Source: Toxoplasma gondii ME49
Lineage: Eukaryota > Apicomplexa > Conoidasida > Eucoccidiorida > Sarcocystidae
Assembly: GCF_000006565.2 (NCBI RefSeq)
Contig: NC_031470.1
Location: 436,954-500,953 of the forward strand
Direction: 5' to 3'
Length of the DNA: 64,000 nucleotides
Below, piece after piece: positions 34,601-44,783 of the stretch; position 1 is the first letter of the stretch, and every line of letters starts with the position of its first letter. The notes under the pieces were generated by a model. It was not told where the DNA came from. It ran no database searches and saw nothing but the letters and a program-made list of their open reading frames with translations. The position numbers and the translations under genes were made by a program.

Positions 34601-37600
34601 GAGCCGTCTTGCGAGGAGGGAATTCATCTGTGTGACGTCCCTGCAGAGTCGCTTTACTCCACGCGTTTGAATCGGAAGACGCGATCATCTCAGATCCGCT
34701 GGTGCAAAGTGTCTCATCTAACGCGAATCAACTGCGGACTCGTACAGTCGCGTTGGGAGTCTCGAGGGTGGATGCGCGAGACAAACTGGAGGTCGAGCGC
34801 TTTCGATGCAGAGGGTCACGGGGAATGACAGAGGTCTATGTCATTTTTGCCCTCAGGCGTCCTGTCGCCTCTTCTCGCCCAACTGAACGACTCGGAGGCA
34901 AAGTTCACCATGCAGCGCAACGCGACTTGGACTCTGTACGTACATCCGCGGAGATCCAACGACAAGGAACTGTGTCGTCGTCGTTGTAGTCGGCTCTGGG
35001 AAAACTGTTTTCCTCGGCTTCCGTTTGCCTCTCGTCAACCATTCGATCCGCGCGTCTCAGACTTTCTCTGTGTGTGGAACTAGCTGTGTCTGCCTCTGCC
35101 GTCGCGTTCCGAGTTTTTCCGGATTCACTGCGACTTCTGGCTGGCCGCAAATCGACGCAGGAGCGTCATGTTTCAAACTGGAAAGATACCACTGAGAGGA
35201 ACAGCATGCACCTTTTCTGCGGCGGAGAGGGGCGTGTCATTGTGTGGTTTTTAGCGTCCACGTTTTCCATGGATCTTCCTCGAGATTTTACCCTATTTCT
35301 CGATTTTCAGGCGCTTTTTTCTGTGTGGGGTTGCAGGTCGAACCTCTGCCGCGGAAAGCCGCAGCCTCCCTTCGAGTGGGTTCAGCCAGCGCTGACGACT
35401 CTGGCGAAATTGATTTATTCAACTGACACAGAAGTAAGGAGAGGGGAGACTCGGAAAAGAAGGAGCAGTGTCTCCTCAAAGAAGTGGACGAACTGGTATC
35501 TCATGGAATAGAGAAGTAGACGGCGTCGAGTTGCCGAAGCAAGCGCAAGGTGGATCGAGCGTCGTCATGAGCAAAGGAGAGCGAGTCTGTTGACAGAAAG
35601 AGCGGAAGAAGCAGGTGTCTCATAAGAGAAAGAAGCAGAGGCGTCAGTAGAAAGAGACAGCAGGCCTGTATGTATCGAGGTCGACACAAAAAACGGCGAC
35701 TCTTGGCCTGGCCGTCGAACGCTTTCGGTCAAGTCAAAACGCCCTGAGGAACGATCGAGGAGATGCTTGCGACGGCAGTGTGACGCGCTCCAGTGTGGCG
35801 TCCTGATCGGCGTATCGGCTGTGGTGTCGCCTGGGGAGGTCTACCTGCAGTGCGTTTTTCAGCTTGTTCTGATTCGCCAAAGTCACGCCTAGTGGAGAGG
35901 TCCTGTCTTCGCAGCGCGGGAGGTAGTTGAAGGGTCGAAGCTCCGATGACGGTGCGGCGCTTTTTCAGGAGCCCCGTTGCGATTCGTGAAGCGTAGGTTT
36001 GTGCAGGCTACAAGTGGCGACGGCCAAGTCCGTCTCAGTCGGTCTGTTGCAAGCGAGTTGCCGCGGAACGCAGACAGAGCAGAGGCCGCTCGCCGCTGGT
36101 GAGAGCGTCCTGCTGCATCGCCGCATGTCGGGAGAGGGCGCGCGCGACGGAGGAGACCGCGTGGGCGCGCTTCGTTCCTTTGAACCGCTGAAGGTGGATT
36201 TTTTACACAGCGAAGTGTCAGTCGTTTTCTGCTGCTCTCTCAGGTCTTGACAGACGCCTGCTGGGCTCTCTCGTACATTTCGGACGGACCGAACGAACGC
36301 ATTGAGGCCGTCATCGAAGCGGGCAAGTCTCGACAGATGAAACAGAAAAAAATTGAAACTTGGTGAACTCGTTCCAGCTTCACGTGCACCTCGCAGAACC
36401 GTCTCTCGGCTCAGACGCTTGCACCACTCATCTCTTCACTGTGCAACGCATATGCATGCATTTGTGGGCGAGAGCACAGCCAGCGCGAGGGACAGGTCGA
36501 CACTCGAGTCTGCGTGCCTTTCCCTCGACTTCCTCGGAAGATGCTTCTTACACAATGCCACAGTTTTTGCCCTCTCTTCCAGAAATGCGTAAAGGTTCCG
36601 GCTGAAGTTGAAGTCAAAAGCCTCGGCCTTCACCGTCTCCCGAGCGCGCGCTTGTACTTAGTCGTCTGTCAGGGGAACGGTGTGTTTCGCGTCTCGACCC
36701 TCTGTCATCCTCGGCTCTCGATCCGGCTGACGCGCGGTCGACAGGCCTCGCTTGCAGAGCTCCCTTCAGTCTTTTTCCGGCTTCTCTCTCTGGCCCATGC
36801 GTGCGCATCAAACGAACAAGTTCGAGTCGAGATCGCGTATTGAACTAGAGTCGGTGATTGGGAAGCAAAGACTTTTCAGGTGGAGTAAATCGATGTTTTT
36901 TTTCAGGCGTCAGTCGTCGCCTGGTGGAGCTTCTGGGTCACAAGTCCACTCTCGTGCAGACGCCCGCTCTGAGAACAGTGGGCAACATTGTGACAGGTGA
37001 GTCTCAGCGGAAACCTCTCCCAGAACTCTGTTACGTGATACATATTTTTCCATTTCTGTACATTCGGCTTTCTCTCCAAGTCTGCTTCCTGATGTGCATC
37101 TGCAGGGATACTCAGATCTGGAGCTGACACTTTGCTATTTTTGATCTGAAGAATAGAACTATCGGTAGTGTCTGACATGTTTCATTTAGATCTACATATC
37201 TACATATACACAGCTATTCATACAGACATATGCGTATCTGTACACACATAGTTACACACACATAAATATATGCTACCTAAAATGAAAACATGCATGTGTA
37301 TGCGTACGTTTCGACGAAAGGAGCGCGTTACAGTGTTTCGCTGCTTGCGTCGTGGGTGGTAGCGAATGTAGAGAGGGGAATCCCTGCTCCAGTGGAGTTT
37401 TTTCTCGACAGCTGAAGACGCTGAATTGCAAAGGCCGACGACACCGATGTTCTTTGATATCGACTGCATTCTGGCGGGGATGCGTCGACATCTTTCCCCG
37501 GGAGCAAGCGCCCGGCCAGCACGACTCCGATCCATCTGTGTTCCGTCAAGTGTGTATCTCGGTGTCGCGAGACCGTTGCCTCTGCTTCGTTCTCTTTCTG

Positions 37601-40600
37601 GACATCTCTCGTCTTCCGCATTACCGGTGTCGCTGCTGAGAAGCGAGACGTTTACGGTGAATTTGGATGCAGAGAACGTGGATGCATGCAGGAGATGTGC
37701 ACAAGCTTCCTTCGTACGCTGCGTCTCACAGGAGTCTGGAGTGAAGGCAACAGGGCGAGTTGTTCTCGCGAGTGTAGGCTTCTCCTCTGGTCTCTTTGCC
37801 CCGTCTAAGTGTCTTTGCCTTCCGTTTCTCAGGTCGTCTGCTTTTTCGCTTTTCACTGATAAAGTGCATTCTGTTTCTCTCTTTTCCGTCTTTTTTCATG
37901 GAACAAATAAAGCACCTTTCGTTTTCTCCCTTCCGCTCTTTTTCACTGAAGAGTGAAGTAAATTTCATTCTTCGTCTCCCCCATTTGTAAAGAAACACTG
38001 CAAGCTCACTTGCTTTTCTCCCCAGGCGACGACCGCCAGACTGAGGTGGTGATCCTTTGCGGCGCGGTGCCGGCGTTGCTGATGCTGCTGTCTTCCCCGA
38101 AGAAAGCGATTCGGAAGGAGGCTTGCTGGACCATCTCGAACATCACTGCAGGTACGTCCTCACGTTTCTTCGATAGCTGTGGCTGATGACGGGTGCGCTT
38201 CCCCGTTTTCCCCGCGGGAGGTTCGCCACACAACTCGCCTCCAATGTCGCAGACATCGCCCGCAGTGTCTCTGTCGTTGCTTTCTCCTTGACTCAACAAC
38301 CTGCGTTTGCCTTCTGTCCCTGCTGCACAGTTCGCCTCTTATGGCACTTTGTGAAGTTCGTCTCGAGTTTCTATTATCAGACGTCAATGCATATCCACTG
38401 GTACCTCTTGAAGATCTATAGATCTATGTGTATCTGTCGACATCTACCTATATCTAAAATTCCTCATTTGTACATATTCTATACATAGACGTATAGACGT
38501 ATATGTATGTATATATATATGTATAAATGTAATTTCTGTTTCTGTGTAGCACTGTCATATGCCAACGCTTACCGGTATCTGTACCCCTTTTCTGTTGTGT
38601 TGTGACTTGTGACGGATCGTGTCAAGAATTCACTTTTCTTTGCATGCACATGTAGCCGCGGCGATTTCTTCCACGCGTACAGAGAAGCCTCTTGTTGTTT
38701 TCCATGCTGTTGCGTTGCGGCCGCCCCGTCCTCGTTTTCCCCAGATTCTCCAACTGTCTGCATTCAGTCCCCTTCGTGCATGTCCCCCTGATACTGTCCA
38801 CGAGTTCTCATTAAGCTGTTTTTGCGCGTTCACCGCGTTCGCGTTGGCTACCACCTTCCTCGAATTCGTGGCTTTGGCGAGTCACTGGCGGCGACCAGAA
38901 AGAGGCTTTTTAGTTGAACGGCCTTTTCCAGAGTGTATGCGACGCGCTGGACTCCTAGCTTGCGAGCGCGCCGCTTGTCGCGGACCGAATAGACTTTTCG
39001 CGTGATGGCTGTGGGTCGTCAACTGCGTCGCGGCCGTCGACGGCTGCCAAGCGCGTTCAGTTCCCCTCATGTTTCGTTTGCGTCGGTGGGGCCTCCTTTC
39101 TGCTCGTGGACTTTCCTGTCCTCTCAGTGGAGACACCCGCGCCCCGTGTGTGGGGCGAAGCAAAGGAACAAATTTTCTTCCCCGGTGTGTCTCCGTCCGT
39201 GGTCGATGTGTTGCTTCGCGACCCGCTTCAAAGTGGGGTCGCAGCCGTAGAGTGAAGCGACGAGTTGCCGAAAACGACTTCGTTGCTTCTGAGGGAGTGG
39301 TAGACGGACTCTTCGCAGGCGCGATGTCCGAGTTTCACTCGACCTCTGTTGCTCGCGGGGCTCCGTTTCACTTTTCAGGAAACCGAGACCAGATCCAACA
39401 GGTGATCGACGCAGGCTTGATCCACCCGCTGATCGAGTTGCTGAGCACAGCAGACTTCGATGTGCGCAAGGAGGCAGCGTGGGCGATCAGCAACGCGGCG
39501 TCCGGAGGGAGCAACGCTCAAGTGGAGGCGCTCGTCGAGTGCGGCTGCATCAAGCCTTTGTGCAGTCTCTTGGCTGTGCAAGACAGCAAAATAGTCTCGG
39601 TCGCGCTCGAGGCTCTCGAGAACATTCTTCGCGTCGGGAAGGTGAAGAAGGAGCAGCAGCAGCTCGCGGAGAATCCCTTCTGCGAGTTGATCGAACAGGC
39701 AGACGGAATCACGGTCATCGAAAAGCTGCAGGACTGCGCTAACCAAGACATCTACGAGAAGGTAAGACTTCGCGCGGGAAGAGGGGCGAAAGGAAACCAA
39801 ATCGTCTCTGGAGGAGGCACCTCCAGAGTCGGATAGCCGACACTCCACCTCTCGAGCAGTTGATTCAGAAATGTCTCTCCAGAGCAAAGGACACCAACCT
39901 TTTCTGTTCGGGGGGCCAGAGGGCCCTGTAGATGTTCGCTGCTGCATCGTTTAACTCACTAGGTCTGGAAGCGAAAGAAGTTCAACTTTGTGCAAGCGAG
40001 CAAATGCGTTGTCGGGTCGACGCGTTCTGCTCCAGCTGATCTGGAGTCCTCTCGCCTGAGGGCGAACGTCGCAGTCTATCGGCGTGCTCCAAGTGTGTTT
40101 GCCTCTCTCACAGTTCCGGTTTGTAGTTGCCGTGGCCTCGCGTTTGTCGTGGATTTTGAGATGCATGTCGAAATGCTGGTCGAGTTCCGTGTGTGTCTAT
40201 ATCGCCCACTGCCCGTGGAAAAAACAGAGTGCGGTGCGACTTCCAGTGAAAATTCCACTTGCTGAGAGACGGCATGTCGCGGGGTCTCGATCGGGGGCGC
40301 CGGTTAACTTTCTCGTGGCTTGTCTCCGTGTACATTTTGGAGTGTTCGCTTCCCCTAACTTCATGCTCAAGTGACCGAAATGCATCACACCAATGCGAGA
40401 AGTTTTCTGCAAAGCTCCGAGTCGGTGGCCACAATCGGGTTGTCGAAAAAAGAAAGGATCCTTTGTGTGGCTTTGAATGCTGTTCCTCTGAGGCGGAGGA
40501 GTGAGACAGGTGCAAAGCGTACAAGTGTCGAGTTGACCTGAGGCTCGCATCCAAGTGGATCATGGATTCTCGACGTTAGACGCTTCTTTGGGTGGCGCCT

Positions 40601-40938
40601 CTGACAGGAGTGCGAGGGACTCCGGGACTCGAAGTGCTCGCACCTGGTTGAAAAATTTCCTTTCGTTCCGGGAGCAATAATGTCTGCACCGAAACCTCAG
40701 GCTCTCGCGTTCGAGTTTTCTTGAGTTTTTTGTGCCTGGGGGAGTTGTCTGTAGGGGTGTTCAAGACTAGAGTGCTCGTTTTTTTCAGGCGTGGAGAATT
40801 ATCTGCAACTATTTCTCCTTCGAAGAAGCAGACGTGGACGACGTGGACGTAGACGGTGGAGTAGGCATGGCGGACGCAGGGCAAGTCAACGCGTTCGGAG
40901 CAGCGCCGCCTCAGGGAGGCTTCAACTTCGGCCAGTAG
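31671..40938 (+). CDS. Importin subunit alpha, eleven exons (545 aa)
   Basis: Adaptor that binds classical nuclear localisation signals and carries cargo with importin beta through nuclear pores. Proposed exons: 31671-31751, 32682-32979, 33558-33670, 33821-33962, 34857-34935, 35337-35433, 36244-36322, 36907-36996, 38026-38151, 39379-39761 and 40789-40938. All phases join, giving 545 residues, a normal length. The N-terminal importin-beta-binding domain is basic ([23 protein letters not shown]). Armadillo repeats follow with the Trp/Asn ladder that lines the NLS groove: [66 protein letters not shown] and [11 protein letters not shown]. The two irregular rungs (Tyr for Asn, Arg for Trp) are normal for the family. 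The C-terminus is acidic, then Gly/Phe-rich, ending NFGQ. All introns are GT-AG except the seventh (36323-36906), which begins GC. Confidence 0.95.
32430..32605. repeat. AT/TACATA microsatellite in importin alpha intron 1
   Basis: Degenerate TATACATACATATAC repeats ending in an (AT)n run, about 75 bases before the exon 2 acceptor. Confidence 0.7.
33008..33190. repeat. Purine-rich GA tract in importin alpha intron 2
   Basis: About 180 bases, very rich in GAGA and GAAGA units on the plus strand, starting about 30 bases after the exon 2 donor. It could form a polypurine-polypyrimidine structure. No coding content. Confidence 0.6.
36323..36906 (+). other. GC-AG intron of importin alpha
   Basis: The exon ends GAAGCGG and continues GCAAGT, so the donor is GC in an otherwise strong consensus; the acceptor is TTTTTTTCAG. 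The reading phase across it restores the conserved E-A-G-V-S-R-R-L armadillo sequence. No GT donor at this spot preserves the protein. Confidence 0.85.
37190..37270. repeat. AT/TACACA microsatellite in importin alpha intron 8
   Basis: ACATATC/TACATATACACA repeats in the intron between exons 8 and 9. Non-coding and degenerate. Confidence 0.55.
38400..38535. repeat. AT/TATGTA microsatellite in importin alpha intron 9
   Basis: Degenerate GATCTATAGATCTATGTGTATC repeats, then a TATGTATATATATATGTATAAATG run, inside the intron between exons 9 and 10. Confidence 0.6.
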
Positions 40939-43900
40939 AGAAGAGACTCTAGAGTGAGCAGAAACGAGAGAAGAACGCGGGCGAAAGAAGAAAGTGCAGG
41001 GCGAGAAGAAGGAGAAGGAAAAGCGGGAGGAAAGAGTGCTCTTCAAGCGAGGGCTTCGGCGGGGGTTCGTCTTTCGTCTCCTGATCGACGAGAGAAAGAA
41101 GCGTGAAAAGGCGCCAGAGAGAGAGAGGCAGTTGAGAGCAACCACTTCAAATCGACGGTGACCGACGACGGGAAGTGGGGCGAGGAACGCCGCTGCTTAC
41201 TCTGAGGAAAATGAAAAAAACGGGGGACGAGAGCGAAAGAAAACCTGCGGGAACAGAGCAGCCACATACTTTTGTTGTCAAGACCCTGGACACGAGGCAA
41301 GAGGCCGCACCAGTGTGGGGACGACGAGGAAGAGGAGAAGTGAGCAGGCAAGGCGAGCGGCTGGTGCCGCTCTTGGATACAAGCAGCAGCGCCAGTGAGG
41401 AGCACGGAGATGTCAGCGTGGCATTGGTGACCGAGACAAAACAGCCACGAATGGAGAAATCACCTCGACGTGTACGGTGTTGACCTCCAGTGAGGTGCGG
41501 GACTGCACTCGAAAAGAGTTATGGTTTGTATCTCGTTTCTGAAGTCAGAGTGAGAATACCTTAGGTACGACCAGCTTCAACAGTAGAGCCAAGACGCAAG
41601 CGGCAGGGAGAGGCCGAGATGCGGTTTGGGGTTTCAGAAATGCAGTGGAGAGATCATCGGCTGAAACGACCATTCGTTTCCTGCCTCGGGGTTTGCCTGA
41701 CTGAGAACGTATGTTCCGAAGAGGTTTCATTTTTCGTTCTCTCGCCATTTTAGCTGTGAGATCTGCGAGCCTTCGGCGACCGCCGGGACCCGCCGTTTGG
41801 TGCCGGCTGATCTTGGTGTGAAGCAGGGGCGAGGATGGATGCTTCAAGTGGAAATTCGGTTTCGGCGACGGATGGAGAAACCTTGCTTTTCGGGGAGAGG
41901 TGAGCTGGAAAGGCGCTAAATGTGCGGTGGTGGAGCTGAAAGAACACCAGCTTCGTCTCGGCGGCAAGCGTGTCTCCCCACCATCAACGGGTGAATGTGT
42001 CACCAAAGGTGACAGACTGCGTTGGGATCTCGATTTCGAGTTCTTGAAACAAGCACTTTCCGCGAAGCTCGCTTGTTCCCGTGGCGAGGAAAGACTCGAA
42101 AGCAAAGCAGCCGAAATCCCCGCGTCCTTGGGTATACACACGAGTTCCAGCGTACCCACCGGAGAAGAGAGGGCGAGAGCAAACGCGCGTGTGCGGCCGT
42201 GGCGAAAACGCCGTTCAGTTGGGGGCACTGTAATTCTTCTATCTGTGAATAAGGAATAACGATGACGGACTCTGGAAACTAGGGCGAAAAAGAAAGACAG
42301 AAGTAAAGAAAGCTGGTTCTGGGAACTCAGGCGAATACGAACTGACGAAATCTGACCTGGTTGTGAGACGGAGGCGTAGGCTGGTTTACGCTTCCGCAGA
42401 AAGCTCCCAGAGCCGACTGTCGGGCGCGGGGCTTCACAGACCGGGAGTTGCGCAGCGGGGATACAGCTTTCAGAAAACGCGAAAAACAGGAAAGACGTGT
42501 TTTTGTTGACAACATGGTGATGCACCCGTGGCCGGTGAAAGTGAGGGGACTGTGGGAAGCTTGCAATGCCGAGGGGGAGAATTTGTTTGGCCTAGCACTT
42601 GGCATTTCGTAACGCAACTGGAAGTTGACAAGGTTTTTTGTGGTTCCGTAGACAGTCAACGTGCGGCCACAAGTGTTGTTAGGGAAGGAAGAAGCAAGGT
42701 ACAGTGGAAAAAGCTGAGTGTTTGGGCCGTTCGGACTCAGAAAGAGTGTGTTTCGACGGTCGTCTGCGCTCCTTTCTTCGGTTTTTCAGTTTCCGACTCA
42801 TGTGCGTGTACCGTGTTTCTGAGTAAATTACTTGGGGAAAAGCAAGGCCGTGTCGCTACCCCGGCATCGCGAGCTTTTGTGCCGTTCTGCTATTCTCCTA
42901 GCGTTTGGGCAGAAGAAATCCGCTATTCTCCTGTGCAGTTTCTACCTTTCTACACTTGCGCGTCCCCGTGACTGCTGCGTCTGTTTCCTTGCCGCTGAAC
43001 CGCTTGTCGTGTGAATCCTGTTTGTTTGCCTCGACGCCAACTGCCACCGCCGTTTTCCGTTTTTCCTCAGTCAACGTTCATGGAGCCTGGTGAAAAAGTA
43101 CTCACATCTGTTTCTGCTCCGTACTCCTTCCTTTTTGCATCTTCTTCTGCACCTAGGATACAAGTTCATCGTTGCTTACACGCGGGGGAACGTTGCGGCC
43201 CATTCGGGGCTGCAAAGTGTGGCGCCGGATTGTGTCGGTGACGCTGGAGAGAGAAAGAAGCAACCGCTGTGCCCTACACTGTCTCGTGCTCTTTTGAACT
43301 GGAAGAGGAAAGCAAACAAATCAGGTGATTTGTACCCCCAGTGACGGAGTTTTACCACGCTCAACAACCGACGCACTCGGCCGCTATTAGGCTGCCGGCC
43401 GTAGACATCGGATGTTGTAATCGTATGAGGCGACCGGTTCTCAGCATCCTTTCATGAGTATCTGTATCGCGAGTGGGGTAAACGGCTTCTAGTACAAATA
43501 CGGGGAGATCGTACAACCGTTTCGTGCGACAAAATTTGATAGAAAGCATGGGATACCCACATCTCTGACACCAAGAAATTCAGGGTTCCGAGAAAAGCCT
43601 GAAACGCTGGCTAACTCGAATCTTTCACACTTGAGTTTTGCTTCCAGGTACACATTCGCGGTCTTCCCGAGCAGTCGGATTCCTCGTACTTGTATATGCA
43701 CCTGATAATCTGCTTTTGAGTACGAAGGGAGACCGTACGGAGGGTGCCTACAGTAGCAGCCGCACGCAAATGCCACTATCAGGCAGCGGTGGTTGTGTTG
43801 GAGTATTCTTTTCCGTATCTTCACCATTTACCTCCACATCGTTCAGCAAGTGCAGTAATGGAACTTCGGACGCCGGGATTTTTGCATTTGGCGAAGCAAC

Positions 43901-44783
43901 CGCCTCGAACTTGAACGATAGCATTAGCTTCCTATCAGGAATTGAACGACCTTTTTATCTGCGTTTTTACGTCGCAGAAGACACTTTAGACGTCTTCACA
44001 AGACGGAGAATGCACCAGATTTTGAACCCCTGCATATTTGTCCAATAAAACAATTCATTTCACGAACAATAGGAAAGGACGACACGGACGCTACACCGTC
44101 GTACATGTTTCATCAAAACGAAACCGCAGCGGCCTACAGGCGTGCCGCGCCTGCGCCGTCATATCTAATTGTTGAAACCGGGACGTCCGCTGATTTCGTT
44201 TTCAGAGTTGCTCCTTCACTCCAAACACCCCGGCACATTCACTAAACTGTGAGCCTTTTCTGGATTTTTCACTGCTTCGCCCTATTCAGCAGTGTCTTGC
44301 TGCTGCGTACTCCCCCCTCGACGCTGTTCTCGGGGTCGTGTGCTGTCATGTAGCTTGATCTCCGGACTGAAATATACAAAAACCAACACGTAGGAATTCA
44401 TGAATGAGGGGGAATTAAACATAGGCGAGACCTGCTTTTTGGCGGTGAAATGTCAGCTCCACGCACTAGCGTATCTCAGTGGAGTTGGAGGGAATGCCGG
44501 CTTCGTTTAAAGGTATCCATGGCAAAACGTTGTTCACTCTAGTATTTGTTAGCGCAACATGATGAGATCTGTTACGCGGCCTATCGATAGTCTTCTCCCC
44601 CCAGAACTCCCCCAGAACTCAGTGGAAGGACACGGGGAAATGCCGACAGGAAACACTGCTTCCCGTTTGTGAATTTTCTGCCACGTGTCAGACCTGCTAG
44701 TTGAGGTTCTGACTGAACTTGTATTGAGGGGATCCGGTGCGCAACCGATTGGTTACACAGTCCGCAATCGAGGAGTGACTGGA
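40939..44783. other. Convergent intergenic region (importin alpha / secreted protein)
   Basis: About 3.8 kb between two stop codons, more than two 3' UTRs normally need. The 40940-41330 part is purine-rich. On the minus strand, a frame with no stop runs 41545-42525. Only its last part, from an ATG in good context at 41748, looks gene-like, and it is listed separately. A frame at 43638-44048 (plus) has no recognisable feature. I see no RNA gene or repeat in the remainder. Confidence 0.45.
41545..41748 (-). CDS. Possible small basic membrane protein (67 aa), uncertain
   Basis: A 67-codon frame opens with AAAATGGCG, matching the start context preferred in Toxoplasma. The product is strongly basic for its first 30 residues (MARERKMKPLRN..., KPRGRKRMV). 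It then has an acidic hinge and a C-terminal hydrophobic helix, PLPAACVLALLLKLVV. That layout would suit a tail-anchored membrane protein. The frame stays open 777 bases upstream of this ATG, so a longer start at 42525 is possible, but that part has no features. The sequence CCTAAG-GTATTC near the end could be a splice donor, making this the first exon of a larger gene. I recognise no family. Low confidence. Confidence 0.25.
   Translation of the reverse strand: MARERKMKPLRNIRSQSGKPRGRKRMVVSADDLSTAFLKPQTASRPLPAACVLALLLKLVVPKVFSL

Noticed and set aside
31671..40938. Importin alpha as a catenin or other armadillo protein
   Set aside because: The basic importin-beta-binding N-terminus, the Trp/Asn ladder and the 545-residue length are specific to importin alpha.
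41545..42525. 326-codon minus-strand frame as one protein
   Set aside because: The first 259 codons have no domain, repeat or membrane feature, and only the last 67 begin with a good start context. I called just that part, at low confidence.
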